From positions 2,047,001-2,111,000 of the forward strand of contig CANXME010002528.1 of assembly GCA_948144175.1 (NCBI GenBank): a stretch of DNA of 64,000 nucleotides, written 5' to 3'. Source of the DNA: Closterium sp. NIES-65. Its lineage: Eukaryota; Streptophyta; Zygnematophyceae; Desmidiales; Closteriaceae. The translations under genes were made by a program, and so were the position numbers. This document shows positions 54,701 to 64,000 of this stretch, in pieces (position 1 is the stretch's first letter; each line of letters opens with the position of its first letter). The notes below the pieces were generated by a model. The model searched no databases. It had not been told where the DNA came from and worked only from the letters and a program-made list of their open reading frames with translations.

Positions 54701-56875
54701 GTCATCGCTATTGGCTTTTTCAACCTCACAAGACCCCGAAGCCCTAGCTGCACACGATCAACAACAATTATGAAAGGACTCAAAACTATTGTCCGTCACG
54801 ACAGCAGCACACAACCGTGACAATTCTTCTAGTAGCAGAGAGAGCAAGCTTACCACAACCACCGGAATTCTTCTGGTACTTGGGCGGGAAGATGAACGTA
54901 AATCTCTGGGTGCCACTGTAGAAGCACGAGCCCACCTTGCAAGGGTTCAGCAGCGAGAGCAAGCTTACCACAACCGTTGGAAGTCTGTTGGTACTTGGGC
55001 GGGCAGATGCATGTGAAGTAGCTCCGGGCACGGTTGTCGAAGCACGCGCCCGCCTGGCACGGGTTCTGCCTGTAGCTTCCACATGCGCCCGCTGAAAGGG
55101 ACCACCGAAGGGTCAAACCAAGGAAGCAGAGGATAGATCTGAGGGCTTAGATTTTTGAGTCCACTCAAAAGTCAGCTGCTGTCGAAGCACGAGCCTGCCT
55201 GGCACGGGTTTTGCCTGTACATGCCACATATGCCCGCTGACGAGGGACCAACGAAGGCAGCAGAGGATAGCACTGGAGGGGTTAGCAGTGGAGTGGCGCG
55301 GAGGATAGAAAGGGGGGTGTGCAATAACAAGGATTCCCGTTCCATTGAGCACAGCGGCCCACTGGAGAGGGACCAACGACGGCAGCAGAGGATAGCAGTG
55401 GAGGGGATAGCAGTGGAGGGGATAGCAGTGGAGGGGATAGCAGTGGAGGGGATAGCAGTGGAGGGGATAGCAGTGGAGGGGATAGCAGTGGAGGGGTTAG
55501 CAGTGGAGGGGATAGCAGTGGAGGGGGATGCGTGGGGCAGGCCGGCAGGCGGCGCAGAGAAGAGGAGCATAGCATTAGGCAGTATTGAAAAGCTATTGAT
55601 CCGACAACGAGCTTCTCTTGAGCGCAAGTGACGCCAGGTCCCCACAGGTAGCGGGACGGGGAACAAATAGATTGGGGCTTACTGGTTATCCTCTTTACGT
55701 CGGGGTACTCAGAAGGAGCTGACGTGGCACCAGCAAGTGTTGTGTTGTCGCTGGCAGGTGTGGTGGTGTCGCCGGCAGGGGTGGTGGTGGTGGCAGGTGT
55801 GGTAGTGTCACCAACAGGTGCGGTGGTGGTGGCAGGTGTTGTGTTGTCGCCAGCAGGTGTTGTGGCGTCGCCGGCAGCTGCAATAGTGTCGCTGGCTGGT
55901 GCGGTGGTGGTGGCAGGTCTTGTGGTATCGCCGGCAGGTGTTGTGTTGTCGCTGCCAGGAGCACTGGTGTCGCTGGTGGGTGTTGAGGTGGTGCTGGCAG
56001 GTGTTGTGGTAACGACGCCACCAGTGATGCAGCGCGCGGAGATAAAAGTGTTGCCAAGGGGGGCTTGGACCTGGGCACGGGGAGGGCAGCATGAGAGCGA
56101 GGTCGTTGGTCATGTGGGGAACGAGCGGCTTCGGGAGCAGGGAATTAGTGAAAGTGAGTGTGAGGGTGAGAGTGAGAGTGAGGGTGAGAGTGAGAGTGAG
56201 AGTGAGGGTGAAAGTGAGAGTGAGAGTGAGAGTGAGGGTGAGAGCGAGTGTGAGAGTGAGTGTGTAATTAGCATCAAACGCTCACCTCTGCTGACCATAC
56301 ACGAGGGAGCCGAATGCCCTTCCATTGCAGCTGGAACCGCGGAAGAACAGAATCTTGTCGCAAGCAGCCTTGCCATCCTGCTGCCACGCCACCTGCACCT
56401 TCAAGCTCCCGCCGCCCAGGCTGGGCACGATGGCGACGCAGCGGCGCGAGTTGAAGGCGATAGAGAGCCCGTTGACCTTCACCCGCGTGCCCACCAGGGC
56501 TGCCGCGCTCGCTGAGGGAGCAGCCGCTGCGACTGTGGGAATGGGGACACGTGGAGTGGGGGACGCATGGAGGGGGGCGGTGTCTGTGGCATTGGCGGAC
56601 CGACCATGAAGATGCGAGTGAGCAAGCCTAGTTTGGGCCTTTGTCGCTGTGCGAGGCGCATGCTGAGCATGGGAGCACATGAGCATGCGAGCGTAGGAGA
56701 ACACATGAGCACCGCATGAGCGTGCATACTCGCAGTTGCATGCTCGCATAGCATGCTGACTATGCGAGCAAATGAGCATGCGAGCGCAGGAGAACACACG
56801 ATGCGTACCCGCGATGACGACCACGACGGCGAGCAGAGCAGCCGTGACGGCCTTGCGAGTCGGAGTCCCCATCAT
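51701..56875 (-). CDS. Secreted LysM / EGF-like domain protein, multi-exon
   Basis: Proposed exons (minus): 56875-56809, 56532-56286, 56070-55683, 55091-54969, 54482-54370, 53735-53646, 52169-51879, 51727-51701; about 450 aa. Exon 1 encodes a signal peptide (MMGTPTRKAVTAALLAVVVV). Exon 2 encodes a Cys-containing domain (GTRVKVNGLSIAFNSRRC, GSSCNGRAFGSLVYG). Exon 3 encodes a TTTPAGDTT-type linker, exon 4 an EGF-like module (NPCQAGACFDN, YFTCICPPKY, NGC), exons 5-6 a LysM (WTCKDVYSMFGLTLKEFVGM, then NPGIDCSKVI), and exon 7 a second LysM (VQPNDTCASVAKF, WRYNPG) and a LysM-like repeat (NWKRFAVANGASTLDLVRLN). Exon 8 ends VCVSATYS and stop. Phases agree from exon 3 to 8 and from 1 to 2, but exon 2 to 3 is off by one base, so an unseen small exon or an error is likely. 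Extracellular glycan binding (chitin- or peptidoglycan-like GlcNAc polymers) is inferred from LysM. Confidence 0.68.
52207..52305 (-). other. Duplicate LysM exon copy upstream of exon 7
   Basis: After a 3' splice site (CCACAG, exon start 52305) the sequence reads NDTCASEAKFLNLDEEDLWRYNPG, almost the same as the start of exon 7. It then leaves the similarity at GGCGGTACC. A donor there would be in phase 1 and would not fit exon 7, so it is either an alternative exon with another partner or a dead copy. Confidence 0.6.
52475..53070. repeat. 15-bp minisatellite (GCATGGTAGGGCAAA / GCGAA) in an intron of the LysM gene
   Basis: About 39 units of CATGGTAGGGCRAAG, with R alternating A/G and rare GGTAAGG or GGTAGCG variants. 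Because 15 is divisible by three, all six frames stay open or nearly so. The long translated frames across it are artefacts of the repeat. Confidence 0.92.
53113..53570. repeat. 10-bp minisatellite (CATGGCAGCA) in the same intron
   Basis: About 45 units of CAGCACATGG with occasional CAGCACGTGG. Each CACATGG/CACGTGG unit contains or nearly contains an E-box (CANNTG, sometimes CACGTG). It directly follows the 15-bp array after a short spacer that holds no gene. Confidence 0.92.
53739..54180 (-). repeat. 440-nt polypyrimidine tract (minus sense) ending at the 3' splice site of LysM exon 6
   Basis: On the plus strand this is GGTGAGAGAGAGGGAGGGG-type repeats; on the transcribed minus strand it is almost pure C/T and leads straight into CCCCCCAG, the acceptor at 53737-53736. 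Mirror-repeat homopurine DNA of this kind can adopt triplex structures. Confidence 0.85.
54545..54790 (-). repeat. Two decayed tandem copies of the 5' part of LysM exon 5 with its 3' splice site
   Basis: Copies near 54560-54625 and 54695-54760 repeat the sequence at 54427-54490: GTGTGCAG splice site, then RVSES-like and GDDW-like coding. Both contain stops or substitutions and break off before TCKDVY. Unit length is about 115-135 bp. Confidence 0.65.
54846..54960 (-). pseudogene. Decayed EGF-like exon copy (downstream)
   Basis: Reads NPCKVGSCFYSGTQRFTFIFPPKYQKNSGGCG with the same GTAAGC donor as exon 4, but CIC has become IF and no good acceptor is present. A tandem duplicate of exon 4, probably non-functional. 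Confidence 0.6.
55172..55244 (-). pseudogene. Truncated EGF-like exon copy (upstream)
   Basis: Reads AGICGMYRQNPCQAGSCFDSS, then TGA. The break coincides with the palindrome TTTTGAGTCCACTCAAAA at 55153-55170. The acceptor TCAG is intact. A third copy of the EGF-like exon. Confidence 0.62.
55385..55528. repeat. 15-bp minisatellite (GGGGATAGCAGTGGA) in the LysM gene
   Basis: About nine to ten near-perfect units between the linker exon and the EGF-like exons. Intronic on the gene model used. Confidence 0.88.
56155..56275. repeat. GAGAGT/GAGGGT hexanucleotide repeat in a LysM-gene intron
   Basis: About twenty units of GTGAGA and GTGAGG. It lies in the intron between exons 2 and 3, where the gene model has its phase conflict, so it may have expanded at the cost of a small exon. 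Confidence 0.85.
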
Positions 56876-57260
56876 GCTGGTAGATCTTCACCCTTGCGCG
56901 GCGGTACAGGCAATTTTCAAGGCGCCTCAAAATTGCTGAATCTTCACCCTGTGCGGCGGCTCGAGCTGACGTTGCTGGGAACGCGTGAGGCGCCGAGCAG
57001 ACGCGGCGGGTCTCGGGGAGCAGATGATGTCACAATGCAGGTGCTTATGCACGCCTCTGGATCTTCACCCTTGCGCGGCGGTACAGGCTCGAGCTGACGT
57101 TGCTGGACTCGCGAGAGACGCGCCGCGGGGAGATTGCTGCTACCGTGACGCGGCTGGGGAGAGAAGAATGTCAGTTTTGAGTCGACTCAAAAGTCGGCTC
57201 GCAAGAGGCGCCGCGGAAAGATTGCAGCTACCGTGACACGGCTGGGGAGAGCAGAAGATG
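56876..57260. promoter_or_regulatory. Upstream region of the LysM gene with direct repeats
   Basis: ATCTTCACCCTTGCGCGGCG recurs near 56885 and 57060, with a variant at 56941. GCTCGAGCTGACGTTGCTGG occurs at 56960 and 57090. A block GATTGC(T/A)GCTACCGTGAC occurs near 57132 and 57219. The repeats contain GACGT cores (bZIP-type). Promoter function is inferred only from position upstream of the first ATG. Confidence 0.4.
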
Positions 57261-58129
57261 TCGGAATGCACGAATCGGAGGGAGGAGTGGTAGGTATAGA
57301 GAGAAACCGCACGGGCGGTGATGCTACCGGTTGTAACAGACGACGCGGTGAAGACGGTAATGAGCCACGGTATGGACGAAGTATGCTTAAATGGACATCG
57401 CCATGCGACGCTAGTAAGTGCGCTCGGGCCATTGCCTCACTCATCGCCTGACGACGCCGCGCATGATCCGCCTGGCGTGCGGCGGCGCAGCGGGTATAGG
57501 GTGACGCGCACGGTGCCCGCGAAGAGCGCGAGCGCACGCGGGTGATGCAGCGACAGCGCACGGCGAGCGAGGGCGCACGGCGAGCGAGGGCGCCGTGACG
57601 CAGCGGGTAGGGTGACGCGCACGGTGCCCATAACGAGCGCGAGCGTGCATGTGACGAGCGCGAGCGTGCCCATGGCGCGCGCGAGTGCTTACGCCGTGGC
57701 CGATGGCTGCGGAAGTCAATTTTGGAGGAACGCGATCCTATCCTATCTTGCCAATGTGGCTTCAGTTGAAATCTGTGGATTTGGAGTGGTATTATCGAAG
57801 CGAATGAGAAACACGACCCTCTAAAACTGGGTTAGGTTACCTGAAATTCGACAACTCTTCGTTAGATACTCGTTGCGCGGCATAGAACACGGAATAGAGC
57901 CCATTTACCGTATGATACATCAATCTGTTGAACATACAGCCTAATACATCATTAATACATACTGCCTAATTCCACCAACGATAACCACCGATGTTGACCT
58001 CCTCTCCATTCCAGTCAATTCCTCCTGCTGTGAATCCGCACTCTTTAATCCTAGCAATAGTATTTTTCTATACCTAAACCATCCATAGCTACGAGTAGTG
58101 GAATAGGAAACTGGCAACAATTTCTGGTA
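57261..58129. other. Interval with GC-rich repeats, then AT-rich sequence, no gene called
   Basis: 57440-57700 is CpG-rich with repeated GGGTGACGCGCACGGTGCCC (near 57498 and 57609) and CGAGCGCGAGCGTGC units. After 57720 the sequence becomes AT-rich. No domain is recognised in any open frame. Confidence 0.45.
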
Positions 58130-58160
58130 CCGTCATCTCCTGGTTAGAAGACCCGGGGGT
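58130..58160. repeat. Single end of a TA-flanked inverted-repeat element
   Basis: TA followed by CCGTCATCTCCTGGTTAGAA resembles the end of the 531-bp MITE (CCGTCAGCCCCCGGATAGAA). No matching opposite end was found before 58273, so this is a remnant. Confidence 0.45.
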
Positions 58161-58272
58161 CTTATCCCGAATGTGCCAAAAATGGGTTTTGGGGTCTTCT
58201 GTTATGGCATATAGTACGTAAGACCCCTGGACATCTATTAATTACCGTACCAAAAAATGGATTGTACAGAGT

Positions 58273-58494
58273 CAGGGCCTCAGATTCGTGCTGAAAATTC
58301 AGAGTTGGTACAAATCGTTTTCCTGAAAATCATAGAAATCGGCCATAATATGACATTTTACACGACAAATCTATTAAACATTCCTGTTTCTTTTCAACAA
58401 ATTGCTGAAAAATCAGCCTCAGTTTTATAAAATGTCTGAAATCTCCGCCTTTTTTACCCAAATCGGCTTTTTTTCGCTGACTTCTGAGGCCCTG
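58273..58494. mobile_element. Short hAT-type MITE (222 bp)
   Basis: Ends CAGGGCCTCAGA and TCTGAGGCCCTG are perfect 12-bp inverted repeats, related to those of 25899-26665. Flanking 8-mers (TACAGAGT / GAGTGCTG) do not match. AT-rich interior, non-coding. Confidence 0.7.
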
Positions 58495-58737
58495 GAGTGC
58501 TGTGTTGAAGAAAATAAAAAAAATTGAGTTCCGAATTTTGAATTCCTTCACAGCGCGTAAATTTGTTCTCAGAATCTCGCACTTGAGTCTTGCTGATTCC
58601 TATCCGCACGTTCTTTAATCAGGGCCCAAAATATCAAGGTAAAACGCCCTGATTACTCTGGGGGCCGACCGCTTTTTCAGGATTACCCTGCCGAAATCAG
58701 GATTTCATGTTAGTTACACTTCTCTAAAAAGAGCATG

Positions 58738-58759
58738 TTTTTTTTTTTTTTTTTTTTTA
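58738..58759. repeat. Poly-T run of about 22
   Basis: A T homopolymer run in AT-rich sequence. No retroposon tail could be linked to it. Confidence 0.8.
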
Positions 58760-58800
58760 CACTGGAAGGATTTATGGTTAGCCTGACGGAATCAGGGTAG

Positions 58801-58824
58801 CAGGGCCTCAGATTTGTTTTTAGC
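58801..58824. mobile_element. Left end of a hAT-type MITE cut by Copia B4
   Basis: CAGGGCCTCAGATTTG begins at 58801, the same end as at 58273, and is interrupted by the B4 LTR at 58825. The right end should reappear after B4, outside the window. Confidence 0.6.
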
Positions 58825-58952
58825 TGTCAGAACATCATAGCTTATGCATTTTGTGTAGGCTATAGTGGGGTAGCCCATAAGGGGTACAACCCAATTAGGG
58901 TTAGTACTTGTACCCAACTCTTTCTTAGTTGATTCATTCTCGTTTCTTCTCA
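58825..58952 (+). repeat. 5' LTR of Copia B4 (128 bp)
   Basis: Starts TGTCAGAACATCATAGC and ends TTTCTTCTCA, close to the B1 LTR. Contains the GGGTACAA / TTGTACCC inverted pair. Confidence 0.9.
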
Positions 58953-59948
58953 TGGTATCGAGCAGGTTCCCTAGTGGGAACGCTACCTAGGGCCCACCAC
59001 GATATATATATTTTTTTCCTGCCCGGGGCGCGCTTCGCCCTAGACTGAGTCGCGCGCGCCCCACGTGCCCTCCCTACCGTCGCACCGCCCTTAGCGGCCC
59101 CTCTCACGGCCCCTTGAGCCGCTCTTACGGCCCCGTGCACCGCTCTTACGGCCCCGCGCACCGCCCTTTACGGCCCCGCGCACCGCCCTTCCGGCCCCTC
59201 GCACCGCCCATCGGCCCCTCTCGTCGCCCGTCGACCCCGCGCGCCACCCTAGCGGCCCCTTGCGCCGCCCGTCGGCTCCGCGCGCTGCCCTTGCGGCCCT
59301 TCCACCCGCCCGTCGGCCCACCGTGCGCCGCCCTTGCGGCCCCTTGCACCGCCCTAGCGGCCCACCCGCCTAACCCTAGCGGCCCCGCCGCCTACTCCTA
59401 CGGCCCCGCCGCCTACTCCTGCGGCCTCGGCGCCGCCCTTCCCGACCCCGGCGCCACCTCGACTGGCCCCGCCGCCTACACCTGCGGCCAAGGCGCCGCC
59501 CTTCCCGGCCCCGACGTCGCCTCACCTGGCCCCGCCGCCCTTCGCGGCCCCTCGAGCCGCCCTCCGCGCACTCCTCATGGCCCCTCCGCCGCCCTTTGCG
59601 GCCCCTCGAGCCGCCGTCCGCGGCCTCCTCACGGCCCCTCCGCCGCCCTTCGCGGCCCCTAGCGGCCAGCCGCCGTCGCCCCTAAGGCAGGAGCCGCCAC
59701 CGTCGAGCCGCCCAGCAGCCGAGACGCCGAGCCGCCCAGCAGCCGAGCCGCCGGGCTGCCGAGCCGCCCAGCAGCCGAGCAGCCGAGCCGCCGAGCCGCC
59801 GAGCCGCCTAGTAGCCAAGCAGCCGAGCCGCCGAGCCGACCTGCAGCTGAGCCGCCCGCACTGCCGAGCCGCCCTGTCTGGTAAGAGTAGCGCTTCTGTC
59901 ACTGCACTGCCCTTACCCTACTGTTCGCACTACTAGCCTACTGCTGTC
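58953..59948 (+). repeat. Leader of Copia B4: primer site, hairpin and GC-rich repeats
   Basis: After the primer site comes the stem GTTCCC-TAGT-GGGAAC (58966-58981), then GGGCCC and a run of T near 59010-59017. From 59090 to 59860 follow GGCCCCNNNCACCGCCCTT-type and GAGCCGCCGAGCCGCC-type repeats. Open frames are not considered genes. Confidence 0.78.
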
Positions 59949-62900
59949 ATGGCTACCCCTAGTGTCCTCGCTTTTGACGCTGAGGGTAGGGCCATTGAAT
60001 TTAACGTCTGGATAGATGACCTGCAGCTTTTTTTACAGTGCGATAGGGCAGACGGTCTCTCCCTCTTTGACCTCATTTCTGGTGCCTCTCCTGCCCCCGC
60101 TGTTGATGCTGACGCCACTGTTCGCTCATAGTGGGCCACACGCGATGCTGCTGCACGTCTTGCTGTGTGTCGCCACCTGCCTACCTCTGAGCGTGCACAC
60201 TTTAGTCAGTTCAAGAGCGCTCAGACCTTGTACGACGCTATAGTTGCACGCTACTCCTCCCCGGCCACTGCTGCACTGAGCCGCCTCATCCTACCGTACC
60301 TCTTTCCCTGACCTTGCTGCCTTTCCCACAGTCGCTGACCTCATTACGCACCTCCGCACTAGTGACACTCGCTACCGCACTGCGCTTCCTAATGAGTTCT
60401 GCGCCAAGAACCCCCCCCCCCCCCATGTGCATCACCCTCTACTACATAGTCACCCGGCTCCCTGACTCTCTCCGTGTAGTCAGGGACCACTTCCTCTCAG
60501 TTTGCCCCACCACTCTCACCGTTGACCTCCTCAAGAAGGCCCTCCTAGGAGCAGAGAAGAGCATAGTCGCTGTAGGAGCCTCTCGTGGTGACTCTCGCAC
60601 CCCCATCTTTGAGGGGTGTTCCCCCTCCCCCCTTTTGCCCTCTATTGCCTTTGCTGCTGCGGCTGACCTCGTTGGTCTGGAGTCGATCGGTACGGCGTCT
60701 ACCCCTAGCGGGAAGTGCCGCCCTGGCAAGGGCAAGGGGGGCAGGGACGCTGGAGGAGCTAGCGGGGGCGGTGGAGGCGGCGGTGGAGGCGGCGGAGGGA
60801 GTGGGGGTGGCGGTGGGGGTGGTGGCGGGGGTGGAGGTGTCGGTGGCGGCAGTGGAGGCGGAGGCGGCAGCGGCGGTGGCGGTGGGAGGGGAGGTGGCGG
60901 AGGCGGCGGCGGTGGAGGAGGCGGTGGAAGAGGAGGTGGAGCTGGTCGGGGTGGCGCTGCGCAGAGGGTCAGCTCCGGTGGTGGTCAGCGCCAGCAGCAG
61001 CAGCAGCAGCAGCGAACTCGTGACATCCCCCCACCTCAGCAACTCCGTGAGTGGTACGCTGCACGCCAGCGGGGTGGGGGTACTGGTCCGTGCACCTACA
61101 TCCTACGCACCGGCGACCACGCGGGTGAGCAGTGTGGGGGTGCGCACTCCACCCAGCGCTGCTTTGGCCGCCTGACGGACGCTTGGCGTCACCAGTTCCT
61201 GGAGGCCACTCAGATCCCCCGCTGGTGTGAGCTGTCTAGGGCGGGAGTAGCTATCTTTGACCTTGACTTTGATGCTATTCTTGCTGCCATGTATGCTGTG
61301 ACTATTAGTGATGAGGGTGACTGTTACCGGTGTTTTCCGCTCGACCCGGGCATTGAGACTGCTTCTCTAGGTACTGGTGAGGCTGCTGCTCTAGGTGCTA
61401 GAGAGGCTGCTGCTCTAGGTGCCAGTGCGTCTGCTTCCTCAGGTGCTGGTGAGTCTGCGCTCTCAGGTACCGCGTCGGCTTCGGCCTCCCTCACCTTCAC
61501 CCTTGACTCTGAGGCCTCTCGCTCCTTCTTTCGAGACCGCACCACAATCACGCCGCTTAGTCGGCCAGTTGCAGTCTCTCTGGCAGACCCCTCTGGGGGT
61601 CCTGTCCTTCCTCACTTCTCCACTGCCCTCCCGTGTCTGGCGGCTCCCTGTGGCACCCTGTCTGGTCTTTACCTCCCCTCGTTCTCTAAAAACTTGGTGA
61701 GTGGTGCTGACCTACAGGATGGGGGAGTTCACCAGTTCACTCCTGCGAGCCAGCGGGTGACCCACTGCACGGACGCTCGGACGGGCCGACACTTGGCCAC
61801 GTTTACACGTCGGCCGGGGTCAAGCCTGTACACACTGACCACTGCGTCTCCCCCTGAACCTGCGTCTGGTCAGGTAGCTGCATCAGGTCAGGTGTTTGCT
61901 GCAGCGTCCATGTCTGGTCCTGAGTCTACCCCCTGCTTATGTCGCCTCCTCTCTCACGAGACTCTCCTCTGGCACCACCGCCTTGGTCACCCCTCCTTGC
62001 TTCGTCTCCGAGGCATGGCCTCCCGTGTCCTTGTCTCTGGTCTTCCCCGGTCCCTCCCTCCCCTTCCTCCGGGGCCTGGCCCTACCTGCGTCCCCTGTGT
62101 CGAGGGGCGGCAGCGGGCTGCCCCTCACTCCTCCCGGTTTCCTCCGACAGAGGCCCCGCTGCAGACGCTTCACATGGACGTGTGGGGCCCCGCCCGCGTC
62201 CGTGGACAGGGTCACGAGCGCTACTTCCTGCTGGTGGTTGACGACTACTCGCGTTACACTACAGTCTTCCCCTTGCGCAGCAAGGGTGATGTCACTGAGG
62301 TGTTGAACGACTGGATCCGCGTAGCTCGTCTTGAGCTCAGGCAGAGCTTCGGCTCGGACTTTCCTGTTCTGCGTCTGCACTCGGACAGAGGCGGAGAGTT
62401 CTACTGTGGCCTTTTGCGAGCCTACTATCGTGCACGAGGCATCCGCCAGACCTTCACGCTTCCGGACTCTCCACAGCAAAATGGGATTGGTGAGCGCCGC
62501 ATTGGCATGGTCATGGACGTCGCCCGTACGTCCATGATGCATGCGGCTGCCCCCCATTTTCTGTGGCCGTTTGCGGTCAGGTACGCGGCGCATCAGATCA
62601 ACCTTCACCCCAGGGTCTCCATGCCGGAGACCTCCCCAACTTTGCTGTGGACGGGGAAGGTTGGCGATGCATCTGCGTTCCGTGTCTGGGGATCTCAGGC
62701 GTTTGTCCGCGACTTGTCTGCGGACAAGCTGTCCCCTCGTGCTGCTCCTTGAGTCTACCTTGGCTTCCCCCCTGACGCGCCAGGGTGGCAGTTTTACCAC
62801 CCCACCTCTCGCTGTGTTCTGTCCTCCCAGGACGTCACGTTTGACGAGTCGGTCCCCTACTATCGCCTCTTCCCCTACCGCACTCCGTCCCTCCCCCCGC

Positions 62901-64000
62901 CACCGCTCTTCCTTGTACCAGGTCCCCCCCCGGTAGACCCCCTCCCCCCTCAGGGTCCAGCCCCTTCAGGTGTGTCCTAGGTAGACGCAGTCGTGCCTGT
63001 CGAGGTTACTGGTGACTCTGGTGCTGCTGAGGGTGCTGAGCCTAGGGGTGCTGAGACTGGGGGTGCTGAGCCTGGGGGTGCTGAGACTGGGGGTGCTACT
63101 ACTGGGGGTGCTAAGCCTGGGGGTGCTGAGCTTGGGGGTACTGAGCCTGGGGGTGCTACGCCTGGGGGTGCTGAGCCTGGGGGTGCTACGTGTGGAGGTG
63201 CTGAGCCTGGGGGTGCGGAGCGTGAGGGAGCTGGGCCTGCTCATGTGGCGTCTGGCGGTGCTGGGCCTGGAGGTTCTCCGGGTGCTTCGTCTCGGCGGGA
63301 GCCACTCTCTCCATAGGAGTTGCGCGAGTGGTTTGCCCAGCGCTGGAGGCGTGCTGCTGGAGCTGGAGGTTCTTCGGCTGCTGCGGATGCTGCTGCCGCG
63401 GGTCCCGGAGGTGCTCGTACTGGGAGTACTGAAGCTGCTTGGCCTGCGGGCACGACTGGAGCTGGAGCTGCTGAGGGTGTTGACGCTGAGGCTACTGTTG
63501 TCGGTCCTGGAGGCGGTCCTGCTGGGGGTGCTACTGGTGCCGCTGGAGTTACTAGAGCTGGTGGTGCTGGCGCTGGTGCTGCCGCTGGGGGTGCTGGTGC
63601 TGTCCCTGCTGTGTCTGGAGTCGCCGCGCGGCCTCGGCCGTACTTCGCTCCGCTCCTTCAGCAGGTTCTTGGTCTCCCGCCTTCTACTGGTCCTCCTCCT
63701 CCCTTAGAGTGTCCACAGCCTGTCCCGTCACAGTTACAGTTACAGCTGGCCTCCCCACTGCCTTCTCCTTCTCCCTACACTGGTCCTACTGGAGGTCTGG
63801 CTGAGCATCGTGAGCCTTCGTCTTGCCTTGCGTCGCCTGTCCGTGCTGCTTGCACTAGTGGTTGTGGCTCGCGTTAGCGTCCTTCTCCTGTCCCTGGCAC
63901 GCACCGGATGTCTCTGCGTCCGTCCACTGCTCCTCTGCGTGCCCCTTTGCCTTCTCCTACTGCGTCCTCTCTTCCTGCTCTTGCTGACCCGGAGTCGGAC
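59949..64000 (+). pseudogene. Copia B4 gag-pol (broken)
   Basis: Begins MATPSVLAFDAEGRAIEFNVWIDD. A TAG at 60129-60131 ends the first segment, and a further frame change lies near 60310. From 60314 one frame runs to 62752 through the rest of Gag, a glycine tract (60760-60960), the C-X-C-H-C knuckle (CTYILRTGDHAGEQCGGAH), protease LDSEASRSFF (DSE instead of DSG, likely inactive), integrase HHCC (WHHRLGHPS, CVPCVEGR) and core (VVDDYSRY, HSDRGGEFYC, QNGIGERRIG). A TGA at 62750-62752 ends it; VYLGFPPDAPG continues in frame, followed by the Gly/Ala/Glu linker and the PYFAPLLQQVLGLPPSTG block. RT itself lies outside the window. Confidence 0.88.

Larger units (their letters stand above)
58825..64000 (+). 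mobile_element. Copia B4, type-B LTR retrotransposon, 3' part outside window
   Basis: 5' LTR 58825-58952 (128 bp), primer site TGGTATCGAGCAGG (58953-58966), GC-rich leader, gag start at 59949, and coding through Gag, protease, integrase and the linker into the start of the RT region at the window end. The left TSD should be TTAGC (58820-58824). Confidence 0.9.

Noticed and set aside
55695-56078. Pro/Leu/His-rich reading of the LysM linker exon (phase that follows directly from exon 2)
   Set aside because: It meets a stop before the donor at 55682, while the Thr/Pro frame stays open and joins the EGF exon in phase; the conflict is noted in the gene entry.
58265-58502. 8-bp TSD for the 222-bp hAT-type MITE
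   Set aside because: TACAGAGT and GAGTGCTG do not match despite perfect inverted ends.

Overview
The window reads as nuclear DNA of a eukaryote of the green lineage, most likely a streptophyte alga. The signs are LTR elements primed by initiator tRNA-Met, a chromodomain Ty3/gypsy element, spliceosomal introns of about 75-200 nt, a LysM/EGF-like secreted protein gene, and the overall style of the Copia polyproteins. A zygnematophyte such as Closterium is my guess from memory of similar Copia proteins; it has not been tested here. No bacterial-type genes, rRNA, tRNA or CRISPR arrays were recognised.

Most of the 64 kb is stacked transposons, and the order of insertion can be read from target-site duplications (TSDs). 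(1) 1-21.4 kb: a decayed Ty3/gypsy element (minus strand, running off the left edge) has a second gypsy element with identical LTRs (15703-21217, TSD GCTAG) in its 5' LTR, and a plus-strand Copia (B1, ending at 11675) in its integrase. B1 is itself split by a minus-strand Copia (A1, 1106-8578, TSD TGGGG). (2) 21.4-26.7 kb: a lower-GC interval with a hAT-like non-autonomous element, a two-exon coiled-coil/LRR gene, a GCAGCAGTG-type microsatellite and a 767-bp non-autonomous hAT element with a perfect 8-bp TSD. (3) 26.8-30.6 kb: Copia B2, deleted for gag, protease and integrase, with a foreign solo LTR in its 5' LTR. (4) 30.66-46.77 kb: a four-layer nest. A TA-flanked inverted-repeat element contains a second, ~530-bp TA-flanked element; that contains Copia B3; B3 contains Copia A2. 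All four have readable TSDs. (5) 46.89-50.86 kb: a complete hAT DNA transposon with an uninterrupted five-exon, 905-aa transposase and a perfect 8-bp TSD. It is followed by an unbroken 531-bp copy of the element found in layer two of the nest. (6) 51.7-56.9 kb: a minus-strand host gene for a secreted protein with a signal peptide, a Thr/Pro linker, an EGF-like module and LysM modules. Its introns hold tandem exon copies and several minisatellites. (7) 56.9-58.8 kb: repeats and MITE fragments. (8) 58.8-64 kb: the 5' part of Copia B4, running off the right edge.

The Copia elements form two LTR types. Type A LTRs are 128-129 bp and type B LTRs are 127-134 bp. Both have nearly the same internal organisation: initiator-Met primer site, about 0.6-1.1 kb of GC-rich repetitive leader, Gag with a long glycine tract, protease, integrase, a repetitive Gly/Ala/Glu/Pro linker, reverse transcriptase and RNase H. 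All copies carry stops or frameshifts, but A1 and A2 are only lightly damaged. The hAT transposase is the one transposon protein in the window that looks intact. The two recognisable host genes, LRR and LysM/EGF, both carry minisatellites.
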